This document shows positions 26,709-35,356 of a DNA stretch of 56,145 nucleotides, in pieces. Source of the stretch: Polaromonas sp. AET17H-212 (lineage in GTDB: Bacteria > Pseudomonadota > Gammaproteobacteria > Burkholderiales > Burkholderiaceae_C); contig NZ_NBZW01000028.1 in NCBI RefSeq assembly GCF_002379085.1, forward strand, positions 1-56,145, in the 5' to 3' direction. Both the position numbers and the translations under genes were made by a program. Within the stretch, counting starts at the first letter, position 1. Every line of letters starts with the position of its first letter. The notes under the pieces were generated by a model. The model searched no databases, had not been told where the DNA came from, and was given only the letters and a program-made list of their open reading frames with translations.

Positions 26709-28196
26709 ATGAACGCACCAGCAAGTGGAACCGACCTTGAAAAGCTAGTGTTCTTCGACGAGCGCGCGGCGGTCCTGTACGTCTCGAAGCAACACACCTT
26801 TCATGCCTCGGTTTGTAGCTACGTGAGGCTCTTGCGAGCTAAGGTAGCGAAGTTCGAGGTGGTCGACGTTTCGATGGATGACATTCAGCGAAAGCTCGAC
26901 AAGAAGGACGACGAGTCAAATCGCGACTTGGGACTCAGCGAGATGCAGGCTATCGCGGTCAGCTTGTTTCGCCGGGCCACCGAACGGAAAGCCTCCGACA
27001 TTCACATTCGTGTGCAAAACAAGGGAACGACAAAGATCTTCATACGAGTCAACAATGATCTTGAGTTGCTAGAACAGCACCCAGGGGCCATGGGTCAGCT
27101 GCTCTGCTCCTCGATATACACGTCGATGGCGGGCATTTCTGCGGCGACATTCGAAGTCCTCAAGCGGCAGGATGGACGGATATCCGAGCGTGACAATCTG
27201 CCGGCGGGCCTCGACGGAATACGTATCGCGACAACTCCGCAAGTCGATGGCATGCTTATGGTGCTCCGCTTGTTGTACCAGGACGAAACCGTAGCCACGG
27301 ACCTCGCGGCGCTTGGATACCCAGAGAACCAGCGCGAGCTGATCGCATTCATGAAATCGCGGCCGGAGGGGATCAACATCATCGCTGGCCCCACCGGCTC
27401 GGGGAAGTCGACGACCCTGCAACGCGTGCTCCTGTCAATTCAACAGGAAAGCAGGGGGGCAAAGCACATCATCACGGTTGAAGATCCACCCGAGTATCCA
27501 ATGCCGGGGATCGTTCAAACGCCGGTGGCCAATGTATCCTCGTCCGACGAGAGGTCAGAAGCTTTCCAGAACGCGATTAAATCGACGATGCGTCTTGACC
27601 CTGACGTCATCATGATCGGAGAGGTGCGTGACCCCCCATCGGCCAAGCTTGCCTTTGAGGCCGCGATGACCGGGCACCAGGTCTGGACAACTGTTCATGC
27701 GAACAACGTGTTCGCCATCTTTGACCGTTTGATAGGCCTCGGGATTCCACCCAATTTGATGGCTGATCCTTCGATCGTTAAAGGCCTAATTTGCCAGAGG
27801 CTTGTGAAAGTCATCTGTCCCCATTGCCGGGTTTCGATCCAGGACGTTTGGGACCGCTACTCCGACGCTCAGCAGCGGAGGGTAATGGGACTCGGTTCGT
27901 GTGAGGACGTTCACGTGGCAGGACCGGGCTGCAAGCATTGCGAAAACACAGGCGTGATCGGACGGACAGTGGTGCCTGAAATCATCGTGCCCGACCAGAA
28001 GCTGATGATGCACATCCGTCGGGGCGACCGCGACCGCGCCTACGCCTACTGGAAGGAGACCGGAGGCAAAACAATGCTCGATGTAGCGAAGGAGAAGATT
28101 GTCGCGGGCCTGATTGATCCGTTCCAAGCGGAGTTGGTGGTCGGACTCCTCGACGCGGGGCTTGAGCTGGATCCTGCCTTGTTGGAGCAAGCATGA
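26709..28196 (+). CDS. pilQ: PilQ, thin pilus assembly ATPase
   Basis: A 495-residue GspE/PulE-type ATPase. The Walker A GPTGSGKSTTLQ is near 228-239, the Walker B DPDVIMIGEVRDP near 300-312 and the histidine box MTGHQVWTTVHANN near 323-336. A cysteine pair (VICPHC) and a later CKHC suggest a zinc-binding C-terminal module as in GspE. It powers pilus extension. It overlaps pilR by ATGA. Confidence 0.92.
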   Translation: MNAPASGTDLEKLVFFDERAAVLYVSKQHTFHASVCSYVRLLRAKVAKFEVVDVSMDDIQRKLDKKDDESNRDLGLSEMQAIAVSLFRRATERKASDIHIRVQNKGTTKIFIRVNNDLELLEQHPGAMGQLLCSSIYTSMAGISAATFEVLKRQDGRISERDNLPAGLDGIRIATTPQVDGMLMVLRLLYQDETVATDLAALGYPENQRELIAFMKSRPEGINIIAGPTGSGKSTTLQRVLLSIQQESRGAKHIITVEDPPEYPMPGIVQTPVANVSSSDERSEAFQNAIKSTMRLDPDVIMIGEVRDPPSAKLAFEAAMTGHQVWTTVHANNVFAIFDRLIGLGIPPNLMADPSIVKGLICQRLVKVICPHCRVSIQDVWDRYSDAQQRRVMGLGSCEDVHVAGPGCKHCENTGVIGRTVVPEIIVPDQKLMMHIRRGDRDRAYAYWKETGGKTMLDVAKEKIVAGLIDPFQAELVVGLLDAGLELDPALLEQA

Positions 28197-29266
28197 ACTT
28201 CGAGGACTTTGATGCAGGCTACGTCCGACTCCGCTTCAAGCTCAGAACTAAGGTTCGTCAGCGTGTTTGGCGGAAGCTCGCAAAGCTTCTGAAGGACGGA
28301 ATCCCGATGATCGCCGGCCTTGAGGAAATCAGGGGGTTGCGACGGCCGAAAGCGGCGGAATCAATTGCGATAGGTGAATGGATTCGCTCCCTTGAGAACG
28401 GTGCAAAACTCTCGGATGCTGTGCGCACTTGGGTGAGCACGGAGGAATACATGCTGATCATGGCGGGCGAGCAGTCGGGAACACTGGCTGAAACGCTGAC
28501 GTCCGTGGTGACCGTTGCGAAAGCAAAGGCCCAAATTCAAGGAGCGGTAATAGGAGGCATCGCATATCCGGCCTTCATCCTGATCCTCGCATTTGTGATG
28601 TTGTATTACTTCGGCTTCAAGATTATTCCAGCCTTCACCAAGGTCGCGCGGGGCGACTCCTGGACTGGTGTCGCGCGGGTAATGATCGACCTGTCAGTTT
28701 TCGTGAGGGCATGGCTCCCAGCGCTCATTTTTTCCTTTTGCGCCGGAGTTGTCGCATTCTTCTACTCGCTGCCCAATTGGAATTCTCCCGTGCGGGTCGC
28801 TCTCGACCGTTTTGCACCTTACAGCATCTATCGCGTCATGCAGGGTTCGGCCTGGCTGATCGCTCTCGCCGCGCTAGTGCAAGCGGGCGTGCGCCTTGAG
28901 GTGGCTATTCAACAACTGGGGGACGGCGCCTCCGCATGGGCAAGGGTGCGGATGGACGGCGCCCTTGCCGGCCTCAGATCTGGTCGCAACCTCGGAGATT
29001 CTCTTGAGCGAACAGGTTATGAATTCCCAGACAGAGAGATCAACGCTGACATACGTGTGTATTCCACTAAATCAGGATTCGAGGAAGCCCTTCGGCTTAT
29101 AGGGAACGAGTGGATCACCGAGTCCGTTGAACGGATACAGGGCCTCATGGGCGTGGTGTTCATCGTGACCATGCTCGTTGTTGGCGGCTTCATTCTCTTC
29201 CTAGTGGCCGGACTCATGGGAATGATGCTGCAACTTGCACAAATCATGCAGCGCAGTGCGATTTGA
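28193..29266 (+). CDS. pilR: PilR, inner-membrane platform protein (PilC/GspF family)
   Basis: A 357-residue protein with two GspF-like halves and hydrophobic segments near 117-145, 170-195 and 318-345. The first half includes GEQSGTLAETL, the conserved family motif. The second half includes DREINADIRVYSTKSGFEEAL. It is the membrane base on which PilQ acts. Length is normal for R64 PilR. Confidence 0.9.
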   Translation: MNFEDFDAGYVRLRFKLRTKVRQRVWRKLAKLLKDGIPMIAGLEEIRGLRRPKAAESIAIGEWIRSLENGAKLSDAVRTWVSTEEYMLIMAGEQSGTLAETLTSVVTVAKAKAQIQGAVIGGIAYPAFILILAFVMLYYFGFKIIPAFTKVARGDSWTGVARVMIDLSVFVRAWLPALIFSFCAGVVAFFYSLPNWNSPVRVALDRFAPYSIYRVMQGSAWLIALAALVQAGVRLEVAIQQLGDGASAWARVRMDGALAGLRSGRNLGDSLERTGYEFPDREINADIRVYSTKSGFEEALRLIGNEWITESVERIQGLMGVVFIVTMLVVGGFILFLVAGLMGMMLQLAQIMQRSAI

Positions 29267-29297
29267 TTTCGATTTTTAACCAACCAGAGGAATTTTT

Positions 29298-29831
29298 ATG
29301 ACATTCATTCGGAATCGCAAATCAGCAAAACAGGGCGGTATGACGTTGATTGAGACTATCGTCTCGCTCTCCATTCTTGCCGTCGTCGTTAGCGTTGCTT
29401 TGTCCCTATACAACTCTGCAACGTCGCAGCAGGCTTCAACTCAGATGATGTCTGATTTGAGCGCGCTTCGTTCTGCGACCAAGTCTGTCTACTACGGGCA
29501 GGGCGGATACGGAAGCGCCAATTTGAACCAGGTGCTGGTTCACGCGAAGAAGGTGCCGACGACGATGCTGGTTACAGCTGGCACCCCGCCTGTAATTACC
29601 CACGGTCTTAGCGGAACCGTTTCAGTGACTGGAGCGGTGTCGGCGTTCACCATCTCAGTTACCAAAATTCCTACTGATGTTTGCTTGAATGTCCTTGCAG
29701 GCACCAAGGGCTGGAACTCTGTGCAGGTGGGTGCCGCTACGCCGGTAACGACGTTTCCCATTTCGCCAGACACGGCGTCAGCTCAGTGTTCTACATCTGA
29801 CGACAACACGATCATCTTCCAGTCCACCTGA
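29298..29831 (+). CDS. pilS: PilS, major type IVb prepilin
   Basis: A 177-residue protein. A 14-residue basic leader ends in GG and is followed by MTLIETIVSLSILAVVVSVAL, a type IV pilin N-terminal helix with Glu at +5 (E19). Cleavage is expected between G14 and M15. Two cysteines near the end (about C134 and C163) could close the D-region loop. A prepilin peptidase (PilU in R64) is not obvious in the window, so processing may depend on a host or distant enzyme. The start is supported by AGAGGAA. Confidence 0.92.
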   Translation: MTFIRNRKSAKQGGMTLIETIVSLSILAVVVSVALSLYNSATSQQASTQMMSDLSALRSATKSVYYGQGGYGSANLNQVLVHAKKVPTTMLVTAGTPPVITHGLSGTVSVTGAVSAFTISVTKIPTDVCLNVLAGTKGWNSVQVGAATPVTTFPISPDTASAQCSTSDDNTIIFQST

Positions 29832-29846
29832 CCGAAAAAGGGACCT

Positions 29847-30797
29847 ATGGCACTCCTTTCAATTCCATTTACTGACCTGTACCTGGGTGAAACAAGTTCC
29901 TGGATGTCGGGAATGCCTGGGACGACAGATCCTGAGCCACCTCCTGAAGCTGACTTGCCGGAACTTGCTGCCCTGAGAACTGACTGCGAAAAGTATTTCG
30001 TTGCCAACCCTGACAGGGAAGGCTGGCCGATCCGACACGCCGGCATCAGCTATCGGGCATCTCTGATGAATACCATCAGCGAGCGCGTGTATGTCCTGCG
30101 CCGACTGAGCGAGACGATAACGCCTCTTGAGGAACTCGGCTTGCCTGTTCCAATTGTAGAGAGCCTCATGCGGCCGGGAATGACGGGGCTTATTCTGTTC
30201 TGCGGGACATTCGGTCAGGGCAAGACCACGACAGCGTCTTCAACTGTCTATTCGCGCATCAGTAAGTTCGGCGGTGTGGCTGTGACAGTTGAGGAACCTC
30301 CAGAAATGCCGCTTCATGGCCAACATGGCCTGGGCGTTTGCTACCAGACCTGGGTTCAGCCGGGCGAGTTCGGGCATGCCTGTCGCCAGGCGGTTCGCTG
30401 GGCACCGTCCATCATCTTTCTCGGGGAGATACGCGATTCGGAAACTGCAATTGAAGCGTTGCGGGCATCCATCAATGGCCGGCTTGTGATCTGCACTGCC
30501 CACGCTGACAACTGTGCCATGGCGCTTCAACGTGTGTTCGCACTTGCAACCGGGGACAACAACTCAGCGGATGACGTTCTGGGCATGCTTGCGTCAGGAT
30601 TGGCCGGTGTGTTACATCAGCGCCTTGAGCGGACCGACAGGCGCAAGCAGCTCGTTGTTGAAAGCCTATTTTGTATTGGCGAAGACGAGACAAGTATTCG
30701 CGCGACGATCCGCCAACGCAATTTTGAGGCACTGAAGAATACTGTGGCGCTGCAGAAGAACAGAATGTTCTTTGGCGTGCGAAAAGCGACTGCTTAG
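29847..30797 (+). CDS. PilT-like secretion ATPase, divergent copy
   Basis: A 316-residue protein in the PilT/VirB11 ATPase superfamily. The Walker A reads GTFGQGKTTT, the Asp box VTVEEPPEMP, the Walker B IIFLGEIRDSETA and the histidine box INGRLVICTAHAD. It sits between pilS and pilM. A second, more canonical PilT-like gene follows at 31246. PilT-type enzymes retract pili; two in one thin-pilus cluster is unusual, and R64 has none named so. It might instead be the TraJ/DotB-type partner of the T4SS. Confidence 0.8.
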   Translation: MALLSIPFTDLYLGETSSWMSGMPGTTDPEPPPEADLPELAALRTDCEKYFVANPDREGWPIRHAGISYRASLMNTISERVYVLRRLSETITPLEELGLPVPIVESLMRPGMTGLILFCGTFGQGKTTTASSTVYSRISKFGGVAVTVEEPPEMPLHGQHGLGVCYQTWVQPGEFGHACRQAVRWAPSIIFLGEIRDSETAIEALRASINGRLVICTAHADNCAMALQRVFALATGDNNSADDVLGMLASGLAGVLHQRLERTDRRKQLVVESLFCIGEDETSIRATIRQRNFEALKNTVALQKNRMFFGVRKATA

Positions 30798-30799
30798 CC

Positions 30800-31246
30800 A
30801 TGCCATTAGTGGTCAGCATGTTCTTTGTTGCCATGGTTGCACTTCTTAGCGCTCTCTATGTACCTGCGCAGGAAGCACGGATGTCGCTTGCGTCCGCAGA
30901 TGTGGGCGCGACATCTGCACTGGCATATCGTGAATCGCTGATCAACTATCTCAATGCGAATCCGACGGCCACCGGCACGCTTCCTGACGCTTCCCTCACG
31001 CCGCTGTGGGGGCATCAGCGAAACCCGCGCTGGACGAACACGGTTTCATCCGGGACGCTGTTTGTCTATGAATCGAGTCCTTCAAACACACCCGAACTGC
31101 TACACGAGTTGTATCGAAAGACTCTCTCATCGTACACAGTGGGGCGGAACGCTTCCGGATTCGTTGTGAGTGCTAAAGGCTTCGCAACTGGTATCCCAGT
31201 CCCGGCAATGGTCCCTGACGGTGCAATTTTGATAGTGGGAAAATAA
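30800..31246 (+). CDS. pilM: PilM, thin pilus biogenesis protein
   Basis: A 148-residue protein with an N-terminal signal or anchor (about 1-22). Its length and the ending (GRNASGFVVSAKGFATGIPV, then PDGAILIVGK) match the R64 PilM family (PF07419), inner-membrane proteins needed for thin pilus formation. It begins 2 bp after the upstream ATPase stop and shares one base with the next start. Confidence 0.75.
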   Translation: MPLVVSMFFVAMVALLSALYVPAQEARMSLASADVGATSALAYRESLINYLNANPTATGTLPDASLTPLWGHQRNPRWTNTVSSGTLFVYESSPSNTPELLHELYRKTLSSYTVGRNASGFVVSAKGFATGIPVPAMVPDGAILIVGK

Positions 31247-32424
31247 TGGATTCGACTTTCACGCCCTCCGAAAACGACGTATTCAACGCCGGCCTGCCAA
31301 CTTCTGCTGCGCTGCTGAAGAATGACGCGCCACGTGCAGGCCAGGCTGAAGAAACGCTCCCGAAGATCCTCGACGTTGTTTCAAGTCCTTTGCCATTCAG
31401 TGACATGCTCGTTACGGCCGACGAGGACGTGATGATTCGCAATGCAAACGGATGGTTGAAATTTGACAGGGCGCCTTATTCGGAGGCAGACATCGAGTTC
31501 ATTTTGTGGCAAATGGACGCGCAGTGGGCTGAGTTGCTTCACCGTGGAGGTTTCAGTCGGCCGTACGTCGTAGGGAATTTCCGGCTTCGGGTTACGGCGT
31601 ATCTCGCATTCAGAGGGGCGAAGAAGATGCTTGCGATTCGTCGGACCCCCGTCGACCCCATGCACTTCAAAGATACCGGGCTGCCGGACTCGGTAAAGCT
31701 GATGATCGAGAACCCACAAGGGCTGGTGCTCCTTTCCGGCGCGACTGGGGCAGGAAAGACCACCACCATGGCCGCGCTGGTCGATCAGCTGAATGAGACA
31801 CGGAACTATCACATCGAGACGATTGAAGATCCCATTGAATTTGTGTTTAAGCGGAAGAAGTCCGTTTTCTCCCAGCGAGAGGTCGGCCACGACATTCCAA
31901 CTTACAACGAAGGTGTTCGAGGCGCAATGAGGCAGCGTCCTGACGTGATCATCATCGGGGAGATTCGCGACAGGGATACGGCCGAGAACGCCATCCTGGC
32001 TGGCGAATCCGGCCATCTTGTGATCGCAACGCTGCACGCGAGTAGCGTCAGTGGTGCGATTCAGAAGCTCGTCTCGTTCTTTCCGGGTGAAGAATCTGCG
32101 AAATATGCATCACTCGCTTCGTCGCTGGTTGGGGTAATTCATCAGTGCATGGTGCCCGGTACCACTCAAGGTGAGGGAGTAGTGGCCACGGAGTTACTTT
32201 TCAATCACAAGCAGAGCTTCTCGGAGTTCTTGAACAGCCCGATAAAAATCAACGCGGCCCTCGACGAAAGGGTTGGCGGAATGTCGCAGTCACTTGCGAT
32301 GTCTCTGCATAGCTTGGTCAAGGAAGGGAAAATCGCAAAGGCAGATGCGCTCAAGACAGTCGCAAGCCAGGGCTCTGCCCAAGCAAAGCTCATAAAGATG
32401 TTTGACCTGCAGGGTGTGCGATGA
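31246..32424 (+). CDS. PilT-like ATPase (R64 TraJ / DotB-like)
   Basis: A 392-residue protein with all PilT/DotB motifs: Walker A SGATGAGKTTTMAAL (near 164-178), Asp box IEDPIEFVF, Walker B DVIIIGEIRDRDTA and histidine box SGHLVIATLHASS. The N-terminal 50 residues are extra. In R64, TraJ is a PilT homologue required for transfer and sits next to the pil genes; this gene fits that type. It overlaps the first pilV by ATGA. Confidence 0.85.
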   Translation: MDSTFTPSENDVFNAGLPTSAALLKNDAPRAGQAEETLPKILDVVSSPLPFSDMLVTADEDVMIRNANGWLKFDRAPYSEADIEFILWQMDAQWAELLHRGGFSRPYVVGNFRLRVTAYLAFRGAKKMLAIRRTPVDPMHFKDTGLPDSVKLMIENPQGLVLLSGATGAGKTTTMAALVDQLNETRNYHIETIEDPIEFVFKRKKSVFSQREVGHDIPTYNEGVRGAMRQRPDVIIIGEIRDRDTAENAILAGESGHLVIATLHASSVSGAIQKLVSFFPGEESAKYASLASSLVGVIHQCMVPGTTQGEGVVATELLFNHKQSFSEFLNSPIKINAALDERVGGMSQSLAMSLHSLVKEGKIAKADALKTVASQGSAQAKLIKMFDLQGVR

Positions 32425-33863
32425 GCAGGAGGCAATCTGGCATAACGCTTGTTGAGGTCATGGCCGGGCTTGCAGTTCTTGCGGCTACGTTGGCCGGACT
32501 GGCAATGATGACCGACCAGTTCAGCGATGAAACCCGGTCTGCGCTTGCAGCCAGCCAAACACGCACCTTTGGTGAGGCCGCAAACGCTTACATTAAGGCC
32601 AACTATTCTGCCGTTCGGGGAGTTGCGACCCCGACAACGCCGGCCATGCTGGATGTGCCAACCTTAGTTGCTGCCGGTAATCTGACGGCCGGATTTGGGG
32701 CAACTAATGGGTTTGGCCAGAGTCTGTGTGCGTTGATCCTCCAGCCGGTCCCTGATCGCCTTCAGGCAATGGTCGTTAGCGAGGGTGGATTGCCGATTGA
32801 CGATCTTTCATTGGGAACTATCGCTGCGGTCATTGGAGGAAGCGGCGGAGGGGTCTACTCTTCCGACCCATCAGTGATTCGGGGCGCTGTGGGGGGCTGG
32901 CAGATAAGCGCCAGCACGTTCGACAATTTGGCCAACAACGTCGGTCGGAAATGCGACTCGACTATTGGCAATGTTCGTGTGGCGCCTGGAACGCCAGCTA
33001 TGGCACTTTGGTTCGAGAACGGCGATACCTCTTCAGCGTTTCTGTCGCGTGACGCAGTCCCTGGGCGTCCGGAACTCAATCACATGAATACCCCGCTGGT
33101 CATGAATGCTGTGCAGGTGGTGGATGCTGCTTGCACCGTGGTCGGGGCTATTGCTAGAGACACGTCCGGACTGGTCCTTTCATGCCAGGGTGGTCGTTGG
33201 AAAAGCCAGTCTACCTACTGGCAGGATCCAGTTCCTAGTTACGCTGCGCTACCAGCTTGTAATGCCTTGTCTGCTGGCCACACGCGAGTTGTTAGTAACC
33301 CAAGCGTCGGATCTGGTCCAAGGCCCTACACCTGCACGGGTGCAGCCTGGGCCGCACTGTCGGTGGACGACCAGGGGAACTCGTACCAGGCTGGAGTTGC
33401 TACCAATGCCGGCATGAATTCGAGTGGACGCATCAATGTCAGCACGAACGATTGGAGCATGTTTATGCTCGATGGAGCTGGCGGTGCAAACGCAGCGGCG
33501 AAGACCGCTCCAGGATCGGCCTACGTGAACGACATTTTTGTTCGTTCAGTTGGGAAGTGGGCGAGCGAGATACTCACTGGAAACACTGGGGTGCGTGGAA
33601 TTCTGGGGCCCCTGAAGGGTAAGCAGATCACTTGTGTTGACCAATTTGGGCAAAGTCAGGCCTGGGCTTACGTTGACGGAAATGGTGATCCGTTCACGCG
33701 TATGTATATTCCCCCTCTCGGGTATGACTCTGGATGGGTGCCAGGCTTCGGGGTCCAGCACACTAGTGGTACCGACACTTTCAATGTTGGGTGGAATACG
33801 TTCGTCATGGCGTACAACGGTCAAGCAGGCGCTCAGTGCTTTGCGAACTGGCCTCCGACCTGA
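32421..33863 (+). CDS. pilV: PilV-like tip pilin 1
   Basis: A 480-residue protein. A very short leader (MSRRQSG) precedes ITLVEVMAGLAVLAATLAGLA, a type IV pilin helix with Glu at +5. A long conserved body (to about residue 315) contains SEGGLPIDDLSLGTIAAVIGG and ALWFENGDTSSAF and ends in GAAWAALSVDDQGN. The C-terminal 160 residues are unique among the three copies but carry NDIFVRSVGKWASEI, a motif like those in R64 PilV C-terminal variants. PilV is the minor pilin that recognises recipient cells. Confidence 0.85.
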   Translation: MSRRQSGITLVEVMAGLAVLAATLAGLAMMTDQFSDETRSALAASQTRTFGEAANAYIKANYSAVRGVATPTTPAMLDVPTLVAAGNLTAGFGATNGFGQSLCALILQPVPDRLQAMVVSEGGLPIDDLSLGTIAAVIGGSGGGVYSSDPSVIRGAVGGWQISASTFDNLANNVGRKCDSTIGNVRVAPGTPAMALWFENGDTSSAFLSRDAVPGRPELNHMNTPLVMNAVQVVDAACTVVGAIARDTSGLVLSCQGGRWKSQSTYWQDPVPSYAALPACNALSAGHTRVVSNPSVGSGPRPYTCTGAAWAALSVDDQGNSYQAGVATNAGMNSSGRINVSTNDWSMFMLDGAGGANAAAKTAPGSAYVNDIFVRSVGKWASEILTGNTGVRGILGPLKGKQITCVDQFGQSQAWAYVDGNGDPFTRMYIPPLGYDSGWVPGFGVQHTSGTDTFNVGWNTFVMAYNGQAGAQCFANWPPT

Positions 33864-33874
33864 GTCGAATTTCG

Positions 33875-35356
33875 ATGCTCAGGGGGCCTTACGACTTTAG
33901 CGTTGCGGATCACGGGTACAAACGGGGTGCCTGGGCGCGGTGCGGATCCCGACGAACGCAGCAAGGGTTGACCCTTGTCGAGGTAGTGGCAAGTCTTGGC
34001 ATTCTCGCCGGTGTTTTTGCCGGCTTGGCGATGGTTGCAGACTCGTACTCCCAGGACACAAAAGCAACAATTGCAGCCACCCAACTCCGCACCTTCGGCG
34101 AGGCTTCCCGCGCCTATGTGAAGGACAACTATTCCGCAGTCCAGCTAGTTGCCGGACCAACTATTCCGGCGATGATCGACGCATCAACGCTCATTGCATC
34201 AGGGCACCTTACAGCAGAATTCTCCAGCAGAAATGCCTACGCGCAGACCATGTGTACCCTCGTGCTCGAGCCCACTGCGAACAAGCTGCAGGCGCTAGTA
34301 GTTTCTGAGGGCGGAACGCCGATTGACGATCTCACCCTCGGCGTGATTTCAGCAATTGTTGGCGGCAGTGGTGGCGCTGTGTATTCAACGGCTCCAGCAG
34401 CAATCCGGGGCGCTATGGGTGGATGGGAGCTAACGACCAGCGCTTTTGACGACCTGGCGAACAATGTGAGTCGCAGGTGCGATGGCACAGCTGGCAATGT
34501 ACGGATCGCGCCCGGAACGCCTGCAATGGCCCTTTGGTTCGAAAATGGAGACACGTCGTCTGCCTTTCTCGCTCGGGATGCGGTTCCCGGTCGCCCTGAG
34601 CTCAATGAGCTAAACACACCGCTCGTTCTAAATTCCGTGGTCACCCTTGACGACGCGTGTACGCGTCCTGGAAGCATTGCCCGCGACTCTACCGGCGCTG
34701 TGATGAACTGCAGGCTCGGCCAATGGAAAGCTGCAGGTGGTGGGTCGGAGTTTTGGAAGGACCCTGTAAGTACATTTGCGTCCCTCCCGCCCTGCGACGC
34801 TGGAAGTGTTGGCCATACCAGAGTGGTGGAAGTCCCTTCAGTTGGCGGCGGTCCCCGTGCCTATTCTTGCATCGGTGGATCCTGGGCAGCGCTTTCCTTT
34901 AATGACTCAGGCAATCTCGTGGTCCCATCGAAGATTATTGGATCCGGAGGTCAAGGGACCTACGGATCGATAACGGTGCAGGGGGACAAGAACAGCTACG
35001 CGGGCGTCAATTTCAGGAATGCGGGCGGTGATGCCGCGGGGACGTTGATGATGCACTCATCATACGGGGGATTCTTTAGGGCCGATGACACCAATTGGCG
35101 TTGGTACGTCGATGAAGCCGGTAACTCATGGCAGCCAGGCACCCCAAACGTTGCCGATGTGTACATTCGCAGCATTGGACGCCATGCGAGTGTAATTTTC
35201 GGCGGCGCCTTCTCCACGAACATTTACGTCGGCTGCTACATTGGCAACCCACGAGCTGGTGGGGCATGTGGTTGTCCGAGCGGAACTGGCGCATATCCAA
35301 GTGGGCAGTTTTCCGTTTACGCTGGGTCAGATTCGAATGCGTATTTATGTCAGTAG
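33875..35356 (+). CDS. pilV: PilV-like tip pilin 2
   Basis: This encodes 493 residues from ATG 33875, the best available start although its ribosome site is weak. A basic leader of about 31 residues ends in QQG before LTLVEVVASLGILAGVFAGLA. The body matches PilV 1 and 3 closely (SEGGTPIDDLTLGVISAIVGG and ALWFENGDTSSAF) to about residue 350. The C-terminus differs, with ADVYIRSIGRHASVIF and several Cys/Gly-rich segments (CGCPSGTG). It starts 11 bp after pilin 1. It probably presents an alternative receptor-binding tip. Confidence 0.82.
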   Translation: MLRGPYDFSVADHGYKRGAWARCGSRRTQQGLTLVEVVASLGILAGVFAGLAMVADSYSQDTKATIAATQLRTFGEASRAYVKDNYSAVQLVAGPTIPAMIDASTLIASGHLTAEFSSRNAYAQTMCTLVLEPTANKLQALVVSEGGTPIDDLTLGVISAIVGGSGGAVYSTAPAAIRGAMGGWELTTSAFDDLANNVSRRCDGTAGNVRIAPGTPAMALWFENGDTSSAFLARDAVPGRPELNELNTPLVLNSVVTLDDACTRPGSIARDSTGAVMNCRLGQWKAAGGGSEFWKDPVSTFASLPPCDAGSVGHTRVVEVPSVGGGPRAYSCIGGSWAALSFNDSGNLVVPSKIIGSGGQGTYGSITVQGDKNSYAGVNFRNAGGDAAGTLMMHSSYGGFFRADDTNWRWYVDEAGNSWQPGTPNVADVYIRSIGRHASVIFGGAFSTNIYVGCYIGNPRAGGACGCPSGTGAYPSGQFSVYAGSDSNAYLCQ

